From Neisseria musculi (lineage in GTDB: Bacteria; Pseudomonadota; Gammaproteobacteria; Burkholderiales; Neisseriaceae): DNA of 64,000 bases. Below are positions 42,662-54,263 of this stretch, one piece after another. The position numbers and the translations under genes were made by a program. Location of the stretch: contig NZ_CP060414.2 in NCBI RefSeq assembly GCF_014297595.2, forward strand, positions 806,001 to 870,000, read 5' to 3'. A model generated the notes under the pieces. The model was not told where the DNA came from, did not search any database, and saw only the letters and a program-made list of their open reading frames with translations. Within the stretch, counting starts at the first letter, position 1; the number at the start of each line of letters is the position of its first letter.

Positions 42662-43475
42662 ACCCGCTCTCGGCAGCCTCTTCGCCGGCATCGGCGGCTT
42701 CGACCTCGGCTTCGAGGCCGCAGGATTTCAGACGGCCTGGCAGGTCGAAATCGACCCCGTCTGCCGCGCCGTGTTGGCCGACCGCTTCCCCCGTGCAGAG
42801 CGGCACGAAGACGTGCGCACCTGTCTGCCCGCACTCTCCCGCGCCGATGTTGTCGTCAGCGGCTTCCCCTGCCAAGACGTTTCGGCAATGGGCAAACGGC
42901 GGGGCCTTGCCGGAGAACGCACCGGGCTGTTCTTCGATGCAATGTGCATCGTGCAGCCCCTTCAACCGCGCTGGCTGGTGCTTGAAAATGTCCCCGGTCT
43001 CTTGTTTTCAAACGATGGCCGCGACTTCCAAACGGTGCTTGAAACGCTTGCCCAATGCGGGTATGTGGGATACTGGCGAGTGCTGGACAGCCGTTATTTC
43101 GGAGTCCCCACTAAACGCCGCCGCATATTCGTGGTCGCAGGTTTTCGAGAGCTGCCCCCCGTGGAGTTCTTGGGTGATGCCGGACCAATGGAGCGCCTAT
43201 CTGGCAAGACGGAAGCGGGCAGCGCCTGGGCGGACGCTCATCCTACGCTGCTTGCGGGTTTCGCCGACGGGACAAGTATCGACATCTCGGGCGGAAATAT
43301 CGTCGCTGTCGAAAACAGCAGGCATCAGATGGTTGAGCGGCAGCGAGCGTCTGAAGATTATGGGCTTCGGCGCGGACTGGATGCGGCCGACGCTCGCGAG
43401 GCTCGGGCTGCCGGAAACGCCGTCTGTCCGCAAGTCGCACAATGGATTGCCGAAAAACTCATCAAAACATTCTGA
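42633..43475 (+). CDS. dcm: C5-cytosine DNA methyltransferase (phage-type)
   Basis: A 280-residue enzyme with motif I LFAGIGGFDLGFEAAG, catalytic motif IV GFPCQDVS (Cys about residue 80), motif VI LENVPG, motif VIII KRRRIF-type and motif X GNAVCPQVA. Start 42633 after AAAGGA, overlapping com. It is at the small end for the family: the target-recognition region is short. A +1 frame of equal length is a shadow. Confidence 0.88.
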   Translation: MDARKTPNPKPALGSLFAGIGGFDLGFEAAGFQTAWQVEIDPVCRAVLADRFPRAERHEDVRTCLPALSRADVVVSGFPCQDVSAMGKRRGLAGERTGLFFDAMCIVQPLQPRWLVLENVPGLLFSNDGRDFQTVLETLAQCGYVGYWRVLDSRYFGVPTKRRRIFVVAGFRELPPVEFLGDAGPMERLSGKTEAGSAWADAHPTLLAGFADGTSIDISGGNIVAVENSRHQMVERQRASEDYGLRRGLDAADAREARAAGNAVCPQVAQWIAEKLIKTF

Positions 43476-43530
43476 TTAAACCCATCCGAGCGCCGCGAGT
43501 GCCGTTTACTCTATATATTAAGGAGAGAAA

Positions 43531-44301
43531 ATGACACCCAAGCCCCAACCCATTGTGCCGTGGATGGGCGGCAAACGCCGCCTGGCCAAACACCTGCTGC
43601 CCTTGTTTCCCGAACACAGCTGCTATGTGGAACTCTTCGCAGGTGGCGCAGCCCTGTTCTTTATGCGGCCACAGCCTGCCAAATGCGAAGTGCTCAACGA
43701 CCTCAACGGCCAACTCGTCAACCTATATAGAGTCGTGCAGCACCACTTCGACGAATTTGTACGCCAGTTCGAATGGACGCTCACCAGCCGCGAAGTGTTC
43801 ACCCGCCTGCAATCCATACCGCCCGATGTGATGACCGATATACAGCGCGCCGCCCGCTTCTTTTATTTGCAGCACACCGCGTTCGGCGGCAAAACGGTTG
43901 ACCAACATTTCGGCACCGCCACAACCGCCCGCGGTTTCACCGCTGCAAACATCGAAGGCCGTCTGAAAGCCGCACAACAACGGCTCAACGGCGTGTACAT
44001 CGAAAACGAACCGTGGGAAAAATGCTTCAAACGCTACGACCGAGAGCACACCTTCTTCTACGCCGACCCGCCGTATTGGCAGCTCGCAGGCTACGACCGC
44101 TCATTCGATTGGGCTCAATACGAACTGTTGGCCGAAGCAATGGCGCACAGCAGGGGCAAAATCATGCTCTCCATCAACGACCACCCCGACATCAGAGAGC
44201 TGTTTAAAGACTTCTGTATCAAACGGCTGGAACTGGCTTACTCAGTCGGCCGCGACAAAACGCAAAAGACCAGCGGCGAGCTGGTCATCTGCAACTATTA
44301 A
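43531..44301 (+). CDS. D12-class N6-adenine DNA methyltransferase (Dam-like)
   Basis: A 256-residue enzyme: motif I PWMGGKRRLAKHLLPLFP and FAGGAALFF, and DPPY motif YADPPYW near residue 180. Start 43531 follows AGGAGAG. With dcm it forms a phage-type pair that protects incoming DNA from restriction. It overlaps the convergent ICE-type gene at its 3' end by 60 bp. Confidence 0.9.
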   Translation: MTPKPQPIVPWMGGKRRLAKHLLPLFPEHSCYVELFAGGAALFFMRPQPAKCEVLNDLNGQLVNLYRVVQHHFDEFVRQFEWTLTSREVFTRLQSIPPDVMTDIQRAARFFYLQHTAFGGKTVDQHFGTATTARGFTAANIEGRLKAAQQRLNGVYIENEPWEKCFKRYDREHTFFYADPPYWQLAGYDRSFDWAQYELLAEAMAHSRGKIMLSINDHPDIRELFKDFCIKRLELAYSVGRDKTQKTSGELVICNY

Positions 44302-44673
44302 GGTAAAAGCGGCGGCAGCGCTGCTTTTTTTGCGGGCAGCGGTTACCGCAATCAGGTCGTGCAGGTAAGGCGTGTTTTGAGGCAGGCCGGTTTCCCCGGA
44401 GAGGCGGCGGCCAAACGTCCACGCATTCCATTTATCCACTGCTGCGGCTACCGCGGCCCGATTGTCTAAACCGCCGCCCAGCACATTGTAAACCTCATCT
44501 GCAAAATGGCGGCCGTGGCGGCTGTCCAAAAATACGGCCACATCCTCCTCATGTTCGCCTGTGACTCGGCAGATTTCGGTAACGGCCAATGTCCAAAACT
44601 CCTGAGGATTGTGATAAAGGGCGATGGTGCCGTAAAAACCGTAGCCTTCATTTTGGGTTGCAGGGATATTCAT
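44242..44673 (-). CDS. ICE accessory protein (VTGW..EVAxFLDSRHGRHFAD family)
   Basis: A 143-residue soluble protein. The motif ICRVTGEHEEDVAVFLDSRHGRHFADEV is typical of a small ICE family of unknown function. Start 44673 after GAGGAG. Its 3' end overlaps dam by 60 bp, head-on, which suggests that the junction truncated or altered the C-terminus. It belongs to the duplicated array fragment next to it. Confidence 0.6.
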   Translation of the reverse strand: MNIPATQNEGYGFYGTIALYHNPQEFWTLAVTEICRVTGEHEEDVAVFLDSRHGRHFADEVYNVLGGGLDNRAAVAAAVDKWNAWTFGRRLSGETGLPQNTPYLHDLIAVTAARKKSSAAAAFTLIVADDQLAAGLLRFVAAD

Positions 44674-44842
44674 ATCGTACTCCTCGGTTTCGCTCATTCG
44701 ATGGACACATATTGCCGCACCTGTGCGACACTAGTCAGCAATGGCAGTGCTACGTTCGGGAGGTGTAAAAAAATCCTGCCGTTGTTTGGCAGGATTTGAA
44801 ACATTGTTGCAGCGTGTGCAATAAAATGGAAACGGGTTTTTC

Positions 44843-44944
44843 TCAAAAAAATGCGCGGAATTTCTCGCGCGGCTTCAACCAGTTTCCTAATTCGACCAAT
44901 TTTTTAATGTATTGATCATAGTCTTTATTGCTACTGTACAACAT
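44843..44944 (-). pseudogene. Truncated copy of the HicA-like gene
   Basis: The first 22 codons (MLYSSNKDYDQYIKKLVE...GNW) match the gene at 8008-8223; then an unrelated 11-residue tail ends the frame. Part of the duplication at 44880-45348. Confidence 0.75.
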
Positions 44945-45023
44945 AGCAATCCTCCAATGAAAATCCCGCACCGGACGCACAGGCGTTCGAGCGGGATGGT
45001 TTTAAAAGTACCTTGCGGTACGG

Positions 45024-45125
45024 TTATCGGACGGTTTTTTCGTCGTCTTCATTCAGGATTTTATTGCCGGACCATGCAATCAATGCATAAATACATAACA
45101 TGAAGACTGCAAATGGAAGTCCCAT
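45024..45125 (-). CDS. Membrane microprotein, second copy (33 aa)
   Basis: MGLPFAVFMLCIYALIAW... differs from the 8303-8419 copy by a five-residue in-frame deletion and few substitutions; tail NEDDEKTVR conserved. AAAGGA upstream. It may still be expressed. Confidence 0.5.
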   Translation of the reverse strand: MGLPFAVFMLCIYALIAWSGNKILNEDDEKTVR

Positions 45126-45127
45126 GT

Positions 45128-45348
45128 TTAATCCTTTCTCTTTTTGGCCAGGTGCCGTAACGCATTCGCGCCCCAAGCTCCCGCCATAATCGCGGTTATC
45201 ATACTACACACCATAAACCATCTCAAACCGACGGTATAGGTGCCGAATAGAATCACCGCAGGCAAACCGATGATGGCCGCTTTTACGACATCATCTAGTA
45301 TTTTTGCTCATGAATCAATAGTTTCGGACAAAACTGAAAACCGGAAAA
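45128..45348 (-). pseudogene. Truncated copy of the two-helix membrane protein
   Basis: Copy of 8422-8706 lacking the N-terminus and with TGG changed to TGA (stop) in ...DSWAKIL.... Not translated as such. Confidence 0.75.
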
Positions 45349-45431
45349 CATGCCGGTTTCGGGCTGCTTAAGCAAGCATACTTTCAGGCCTGTTGTGGTG
45401 GGCTGGGACAGTAAAAATTCCTGCTCTCGGA

Positions 45432-46307
45432 TTAAACGGATGTTGGAATTTTCCCTGTTGTCCCGTGTACTCGTGCATCGGCTGTTTGAGAAAGCCGTTT
45501 GCCGATACAGCCATCGGCCGTCTGAACATCCGAAAGCAAACCTGAAGAACGCAATGTCGCCTGCAAAGGCATGATGAAACCGGATTTCAGGTAACGCTTG
45601 AAAAGCTCTACTCTGCTTTTTAGTCCCAGCCCTATATGGCGGCAGATTTTGGAAAGGAAACCGTAGCCGTCGGCTGCTGCCGGCAACACCGGATTCAGAC
45701 GGCGCCCGTCTTCTGCACAGGCATCACGTTGAATCATGACGGTTTTGGCATTATCAAACAGCACTTTGTGCGCCATGCCGCAGAAGAGTTCAAAACTGTT
45801 GCACAAACCGTCTGTCCGTGCTTCGGTACGCCCGTTGTCATAGAAGCGGACACAGCTTGCTCGGGAGTAACCCAATGTGGCGGCAAAGGCCTTCGGAGGG
45901 TTGCCGCCTCTGCGGATAATGGTGAAATCCGCCTGCATCTGCCGGCCGGGTTTGATTTCAAAGCGTAGCGCAGGTTCGTTATCGGGTTTGGGTTTGAGGA
46001 TGGCGGCATAATCACTGACGATTCCGACTTTGCCCTGAAAGCCCGTTTCGAGGATTTCCCGATACGGCACGGCAGCGGGAATCCGGCCGGGAGCAGCGGC
46101 TTCGATGCGGGAGCGGATATAGTCTTTAAAGGGGTCGGGCTTGCCGGGTTTTGATCCGACTCTTTGATATTGCGGTGCGCAGTCTTTGTGAGGCAGATAC
46201 TTTTTAACGGTGTTTCTAGACAATCCCAATTCTTTGGTCATGCCTTGAATGGATTTGCCTTGCTGCTTGAGCGCTTTGATGGCTGCAACCGTCTCCTGAT
46301 TCAACAT
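45432..46307 (-). pseudogene. IS21-family transposase IstA, C-terminally truncated
   Basis: A 291-codon frame: N-terminal HTH (GMTKELGLSRNTVKKYLP), DDE core with Asp in MQADFTIIRR near 127, Asp in LFDNAKTV near 188, and Glu in SRVELFKRYLKSGF near 238. After this the sequence degenerates. Full IstA is longer, and no istB gene follows. The remnant probably contributed to rearrangement beside the array duplicate. Confidence 0.8.
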
Positions 46308-47089
46308 GAAAGCAGCCTTTGTTTTAAAGCTGCGAGTTTAAGTCAGGGTGGTCAATTTCTGACTGCCGTCAGGTGGTCATTTTTACACTGCAGATAACAC
46401 TTTACGAGGCAGGTTAAACCAAAGTTATAAAAAATCATACATATTCGAAGCATTAATGCAGACGGATTCATAGGCATTGTTCAACTATTTCCTGATATTT
46501 CTTTTCAACTATACCAATTCCACTGGCAGCAAACCATACGCCGCTATCTAGCGAGAAAACCGAAACCTAATGCGGCGTGTGCTTTAAAGAAGCTGGCGAA
46601 CAGTATTTTTAGCTTTGACAGTATGAAATTGCCTGTATCTATATGCGGGTCAGTACCAACAAAGTTTGAAACGTCAACACCAGTTTGTAAAATTTTCAAA
46701 CTGCCTACACCAAATTTCTATCCCATTGTCAATGGCAAAACTGCCTATATCTTATCAAGTATCTCATATGAACGCTGAAAATTGTGGGTTCTACCCAGTA
46801 TTTTTACAGCTGTTTTAACAGATCTTTTCTGTTGAAGAATCAATCTACAATAACGGGTTCAATATTTAAACCAATCAGAAGCCACTAGACCAACACAACA
46901 CGCCTTCGGCTCTTCTTTATACAGTTTCCATGCTGCTAGAAATATCTAGTTAATGTAGAAGCGACAGATGTAAACAGTATTTCCAAAATACCGTTCAAAG
47001 CCTTGCAATGATGAGGCAATTGACCGGAATCAGTGTCGGAAGCATCAATAGCCCGTACCTGAAGTTACGCCGGTGCCCAGCTGGCGAAT

Positions 47090-47300
47090 GCGGGCAGTAC
47101 ACCCCTTTCTAAGACACCGTAGAATCAGACCAATCCTATTTCAAGGCAAAGCGCATCCGAGGTAAACTCGGGTGAAAAGCGGGCACTAAAACCATCTTTT
47201 CCGACATCCTCAAACGAGGCGGCAATGGGTTTGCCCGAGGTATGCAACATATCAATGGTTGGCGCTATGCCAAGCATCGCTTGGTACGATTTAACTGAGT
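47090..47300 (+). pseudogene. Degenerate IS1595-family transposase remnant
   Basis: On the plus strand: VESDQSYFKAKRIRGKLG, stop, KAGTKTIFSDILKRGGNGF, then MQHINGWRYAKHRLVRFN. These are recognisable decayed forms of VDESYFGG...LLKR...HINGIENFW.QAKRHL..FNG, with the middle deleted. Confidence 0.7.
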
Positions 47301-47785
47301 GCCGGAGCATAACCTTTTACCTGCATTTAAAAGAAACCCTGGGTTTCTCTTCAGCCACCGACAGGATGATTTGTATAAAGCACTATTTGTATAAAGCACT
47401 ATTGGAAATGTTGCGGAAAGACCCTTTAAAATAAATTTTGAGCTATCGGGTCATATGGAAAAAAACCAGCTGAGTAGATTTAAATACGCTCCACCAAGAT
47501 ACCATGGATGTGTTTAACCGGATAGTAGATAATTCTAGCTAACTTCATGACGATACTTTTAAATCAGGAATACCATGGATGAAAATTAAACCCATGTAAC
47601 TCTCCACATATTGCTTATCCTATCTACACTTCAAGGCCTTATCTCATTTTAAATTTGACCCACTAATATTTATTGTTTGTTAATCATATAAAATTTCATC
47701 TGCAGTTTTTTTAAACACTCCACCTGAAATAAGCTATCAACAAAACGATATCTTTAAAAAAATTTAAAAACTACCGAAAAATAAT

Positions 47786-47814
47786 TTGCAAATACTAAAA
47801 AAAACGGATATTAT
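47786..47814 (+). promoter_or_regulatory. Promoter of tRNA-Thr
   Basis: TTGCAA (47786-47791), 17-bp spacer, TATTAT (47809-47814), 17 bp before the tRNA 5' end. Confidence 0.55.
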
Positions 47815-47831
47815 ATTAAACATAATATATA

Positions 47832-47908
47832 GCCGGTATAGCTCAGTTTGGTAGAGCAGCTGACTTGTAATCAGAAGGTCCCGAGTTCGACTCTTGGTGC
47901 CGGCACCA
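47832..47908 (+). tRNA. tRNA-Thr (anticodon TGT)
   Basis: A complete cloverleaf: acceptor GCCGGTA / TGCCGGC, D-arm GCTC/GAGC, anticodon stem GCTGA/TCAGA with loop CTTGTAA, T-arm CCGAG/CTTGG with TTCGACT, and an encoded CCA. It stands alone between decayed IS DNA and an intact IS. Mobile islands often integrate at tRNA 3' ends, so it may be the attachment site. Confidence 0.93.
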
Positions 47909-47922
47909 TTTAAATAAAAAAA

Positions 47923-48642
47923 GGGGCTGTCCTAGATAACTAGAACAAATCCTGCTTTACTAATTGTTTTAAAATAGAAATTTGAAATTTTATCTTACTG
48001 TTGTTAAAACGCCATTCACACTCTTTCAAATACAGTTCAAAATGCTCTTTGGGAATGCCGTTAAACTTGCGTAAATGGCGTTTTGCTTGGTTCCAAAAGT
48101 TCTCAATTCCGTTAATGTGATTTTGTCGCTCAGCAAAATGTGTGCTGTGATTGATCCGAAAATGTGAAAATTCGCTCACATCAAGAACGTCATAACTTTT
48201 GTAACAATCGGTATAAACAATGCTATCAGGCTTCACTTGCTCGCGGATAATTGGCAATAAAGTCGCAGTTTGTGTATTGGGTACGGCAACGGTGTAAACC
48301 TTACCATTACGCTTCAAAAGCCCGAATACAGCCACTTTGCCAGCCGCACCGCGACCACGTTTGCCTTTGCGTTGTCCGCCAAAATAGCTTTCATCAACTT
48401 CTACTTCACCATCAAGCATTTCCAGATGCGGGCTGTTGTGATAGATAAGTAAGCGCAAACGGTGGAAGTAATAGGCAGCGGTATTTTTATTGACGCTAAC
48501 TAATTGCGCCGCTGTGCGAGCGGTAACACCTGCAACAAATAGTTCAATCAGTTTGTTTTGCTTGTACTGACTTAAACGACTTTTTCTCATAGGGATTATT
48601 CTAACCTGAAGTTAAATTTCCCTAGTTATCTAGTACAGCCCC
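47923..48642 (-). mobile_element. IS1595-family (IS1016-like) insertion sequence, copy 3
   Basis: A complete 720-bp copy. The bases next to the ends (TAAAAAAA left, ATAAACAA right) are not a target duplication, unlike copies 1 and 2, so this copy may mark a recombination or deletion end point. Confidence 0.93.
47940..48590 (-). CDS. IS1595-family transposase, copy 3
   Basis: An intact 216-residue transposase of the ISXO2-like type, with the same motifs as the other copies and NNSKIKF near the C-terminus. Confidence 0.95.
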   Translation of the reverse strand: MRKSRLSQYKQNKLIELFVAGVTARTAAQLVSVNKNTAAYYFHRLRLLIYHNSPHLEMLDGEVEVDESYFGGQRKGKRGRGAAGKVAVFGLLKRNGKVYTVAVPNTQTATLLPIIREQVKPDSIVYTDCYKSYDVLDVSEFSHFRINHSTHFAERQNHINGIENFWNQAKRHLRKFNGIPKEHFELYLKECEWRFNNSKIKFQISILKQLVKQDLF

Positions 48643-48826
48643 ATAAACAATGCCGAAAAAATAAACAATACTGAATACAAAAGTGCCCCGCAAAAGCAGG
48701 GCACGGCTTGGTTGTTACCGGTTGAATACACAAACGGCGTTGATGCTTCGACGCGCTATCTTTCTATGCGGTATCAGTGCAGCTATTGGCAAAGCTGGGA
48801 AACATAACCGGGATTATGTTGTATGA

Positions 48827-49054
48827 CTAATTCATTAAGATGGACAATCTGCATTTTGAATTCAAACGAATATACTGGTTTGGATTCGTGCCTGCGGATA
48901 TATCTTTTAGTCCGTGAGAATGACAGGTTTTAACTCGTTTTCGAACTGTTGAACCACTTAATCCGAATTTGTTTGCCGTTGCTTGATAACCATATTCCAG
49001 TGATAAATAAAATCCCACCACTTCCAGTTTGAATTCATTTGTGGATTTAATCAT
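48827..49054 (-). pseudogene. IS3-family OrfA-like helix-turn-helix remnant
   Basis: A 75-codon frame beginning MIKSTNEFKLEVVGFYLSLEYGYQATANKFGLSGSTVRKRVK, the N-terminal helix-turn-helix of IS3-group OrfA (IS150-like). The rest of OrfA and OrfB are missing, and the tail is unrelated. Confidence 0.65.
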
Positions 49055-49111
49055 GGAAATACCTTCAAAATTTAGATTGTATGTCCAACTTTTTAAATGG
49101 ATAGTCGGTTA

Positions 49112-49832
49112 AAACAAGGGACTGTACTAGATTAGCAGATAGCCACCCTCCAAAAATAAAGATAACATCATGATAGTTAAAGAAAAAAGTTCAAAAAGAA
49201 CTACTGTGTTTTTCGTGCTTCAAGTTACTGCTGTTCCGCTGCCGATATTTTGGATACCCCAATTCGGCAGCATTGTTCTACGCAAAATCCGCCAAGTCAT
49301 TAGCCGTCATTTAACACTGCTGCCGATGAAATTTTTGACGTTCCGGTTGAGCTGGATGAAAGCTGTTCCGGCGGTCATCGCAAAGGAAAACGCGGAAGCG
49401 GTGTGGCAGGGAAAGCGGTCGTTTTCGGTTTTTTGAGGCACAACGGCAAAGTTTATACGGTTACCGTGCCCAATACACAAACCGCTGCTTTACTGCCGGT
49501 CATCCGCGGACAAATAAAGCCGGACAGCATTGTCTATACCGATTGCTGCAAAAGTTATGATGTACTTGATGCGGGCAGATTCAGCTGCTTTCGCATCAAC
49601 CACAGTATACGGTTTGCAGAACGGCAGAATCACATTAACGGAATCGGGAGCTTTCGGAATCAGGCAAAACGGCATTTGCTCAAGTTTAACGGTATTCCCA
49701 AAGAACATTTTGAGCTGTATTTGAAGGCGTGTGGACGGCGTTTTGGCAACAGTGAAATAAAGTCTCAAATTTCTATTTTGAAATAATTGGTAAAGAGAGA
49801 TTTATCCTGGTTATCTAAGACAACTCCTTATT
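49112..49832 (+). pseudogene. Degraded IS1595-family element
   Basis: Plus-strand IS with decayed ends (GGGACTGTACTAGATTAG left; GTTATCTAAGACAACTCC right). The transposase is broken: the 5' half is out of frame, and the 3' half (49403-49786) reads AGKAVVFGFLRHNGKVYTVTVPNTQTAALLPVIRGQ...HINGIGSFRNQAKRHLLKFNGIPKEHFELYL. It is an older relative of the three intact copies. Confidence 0.8.
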
Positions 49833-50003
49833 TTTAAAGCACTGATATGATAAGAAAATTTATCGCCAACCATTAAAATAAGTCTCAAACAAAGGCAGGC
49901 GATGATGGGATGGGAAACGGATACGGCAAAACGAACCGATACTGTCATGGCTTTAAAGTGGGTTAGGTATAAAACTGTGGGTCGACTCAAAAAAAGTAAA
50001 CGC

Positions 50004-50152
50004 TATAGTGAACCCGCTTCATTTTCGGTGTGGCGCAACAAACTGCAGGCAGCACAGAGCTGGTTTTGTTGCTGCTTCAGCGGCTTACACAATCATTCTC
50101 TTGAGCGGAAACACAGCAGTACCACAGCAGAAATAAAGTGGATTCACTAATA
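50004..50152. repeat. Correia-like MITE, copy near dut
   Basis: 149 bp bounded by imperfect inverted ends TATAGTGAACCCGCTT and AAAGTGGATTCACTAATA. Size and TATAGTG ends recall Correia elements, but the inner TIR sequence differs. Confidence 0.5.
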
Positions 50153-50236
50153 CTGTTACGACATTACAATATCCCGGCAGGCTGTCTCTGCCCGCTTGCT
50201 GCCTTGTATCGGCAATGTGCGGATTCCTATTGCGTT

Positions 50237-50689
50237 TCACTTTTTACCCGTGCTGCCGAAACCGCCCGCACCGCGTTCACTGGCGGCAAATTCATCCACC
50301 AACTTAAACGCAGCCTGCACCACCGGCACCACCACCATTTGTGCGATACGCTCCAGCGGCTCGATGATAAACGCTTCTTTGCCACGGTTCCAAACCGACA
50401 CTTTCAGTTCTCCCTGATAATCCGAGTCAATCAGCCCGACCAGATTGCCCAGCACAATGCCGTGTTTGTGGCCCAAACCCGAACGCGGCAGCAGTATGGC
50501 GGCGTAAGCAGGGTTGGCCAAATAAATGGCTAAGCCGGTCGGCACGAGAAACGTAGCGCCCGGCTGCAAAACAACGGCCTCGTCAATACAGGCGCGTAAA
50601 TCCAAGCCTGCCGAGCCGGCTGTGGCATAGGCAGGAAGATAGTCGGTCATTTTCGGGTTGAGGATTTTTAATTCCACTTCGGTTTGCAT
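50237..50689 (-). CDS. dut: dUTP diphosphatase
   Basis: A 150-residue dUTPase: motif 1 [10 protein letters not shown], motif 2 [15 protein letters not shown], motif 3 [17 protein letters not shown], motif 4 [11 protein letters not shown], motif 5 [10 protein letters not shown]. Hydrolyses dUTP to dUMP. First intact chromosomal gene to the right of the mobile debris. Trimeric family length. Confidence 0.97.
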   Translation of the reverse strand: MQTEVELKILNPKMTDYLPAYATAGSAGLDLRACIDEAVVLQPGATFLVPTGLAIYLANPAYAAILLPRSGLGHKHGIVLGNLVGLIDSDYQGELKVSVWNRGKEAFIIEPLERIAQMVVVPVVQAAFKLVDEFAASERGAGGFGSTGKK

Positions 50690-50993
50690 AACGGCTCTTT
50701 CGTTTTAAAAGGCATCTTGTCTACAAGCGTAAAATCCGCTTTATTTCGGACACCAGCCCAAACAGCATGGACAATACGGAACCTGTTCGCCAGCCTGGGC
50801 GGCTGACAAAATCGTTCTCTCTACAGCAAGACACACAAGGGCACAATGGAAATAACGGTATTAAGCCTTTCAGACGGCATTAAGGTATTTTTTCAAAGGC
50901 ATCAAATTGATGCAGCCGTGATCCGCTATCGGCTGTTTGTATGGTCTGCGGCTCTTGTTTGGCTTGAGTCCAAGCTGCCGTATTATACACAAA

Positions 50994-51019
50994 GGCCGTC
51001 TGAACAATTTCAGACGGCC
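50994..51019 (-). terminator. Uptake-sequence terminator after purA
   Basis: GGCCGTCTGAA / TTCAGACGGCC inverted pair 33 bp past the purA stop. Confidence 0.75.
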
Positions 51020-51051
51020 CCAAAGGGTGTTTTACAGAACCGCCGGCCCAA

Positions 51052-53534
<2,483 letters not shown>

Positions 53535-53940
53535 GAAAATCCAATCTCTCTGTGTGATCAACAAAGGCTGCTCAAACTGATAGCGGACTAAATTTAAACT
53601 CTGCGGCATTGCTTTGCCATACCGTATTCTTTGTACAGCACGAGGCTTGCGCTCTGTTTCGGTTTAAATGTAACCCACTAACAACCATCATTCCGGGCAA
53701 CACCTGCCGCACGTTTTATACTTTGATTTTAAATTCAAACAGCTCCGAATCATTCATGCGGAACTTTAACATAAAACAACCATGAAGTGCAGCAAACAAC
53801 ACCACACAAGCCTGTTTGTCACATACCTTGGGTTGCCGGTTCGGTTTTTTTGTTTTCAGACGGCCTGCCCATTCTGGCAGCCACATATCACGGTTTTCAA
53901 ATAAAAAACGCCGCATCTCTGCGGCGTTGACTTTTTCAGT
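53535..53940. other. Intergenic region upstream of hisZ
   Basis: About 400 bp without a gene. It contains one uptake sequence at 53856-53867; nothing else noted. Confidence 0.5.
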
Positions 53941-54252
53941 TTATTTTGCGTTCAGCAGGGCTTGATCCACACGCTCCCGCAACTCTTTACCCGGCTTGAA
54001 GTGGGGAACATATTTTTCGGGCACTTCCACACGTTCGCCGGTTTTAGGGTTGCGGCCGACACGGGCCGGGCGGCGGTTTAAATCGAAACTGCCGAACCCG
54101 CGGATTTCGATACGCTGCCCTTTAGCCAGCGAGCGGGTCATGGTATCCACCAAAACCTTTACGCTGTATTCTACATCTTTAGCCATCAGCTGCGTGCCGT
54201 TTTTTTCGGCAAATACCTCTGCCAAACGAACCATTAATTCAGACTTAGTCAT
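53941..54252 (-). CDS. ihfB: Integration host factor beta subunit
   Basis: A 103-residue HU/IHF protein, [22 protein letters not shown]..., with [23 protein letters not shown], the DNA-intercalating arm. Start MTKSEL at 54252 on family N-terminus. Follows rpsA by 11 bp, as in many proteobacteria. Confidence 0.97.
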   Translation of the reverse strand: MTKSELMVRLAEVFAEKNGTQLMAKDVEYSVKVLVDTMTRSLAKGQRIEIRGFGSFDLNRRPARVGRNPKTGERVEVPEKYVPHFKPGKELRERVDQALLNAK

Positions 54253-54263
54253 GTCTGCACCTA

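Larger units (their letters stand above)
44880..45348. repeat. Diverged duplicate of 8160-8646
   Basis: About 470 bp, roughly 90% identical by eye, holding copies of the HicA-like start, its leader hairpin, the membrane microprotein and part of the two-helix membrane protein. Ends abruptly at GGAAAA near 45348. Confidence 0.85.
46440..47830. other. Gene-free AT-rich stretch with transposase debris
   Basis: About 1.4 kb between the IS21 remnant and the tRNA. Apart from the degenerate transposase at 47090-47300 I find no frame with coding signature; the sequence is AT-rich, with many stops in all frames. Confidence 0.5.

Noticed and set aside
42547..43479. 310-codon frame overlapping the cytosine methylase
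   Set aside because: It is the +1 shadow of dcm, rich in Ser/Ala/Arg; the methylase motifs are in the other frame.
49902..50150. 82-codon plus-strand ORF between IS remnant and dut
   Set aside because: Most of it lies inside a MITE-like element, and no coding signature is visible.
53716..53916. 66-codon minus-strand ORF between ihfB and hisZ
   Set aside because: No ribosome site, includes an uptake sequence, no recognisable product.
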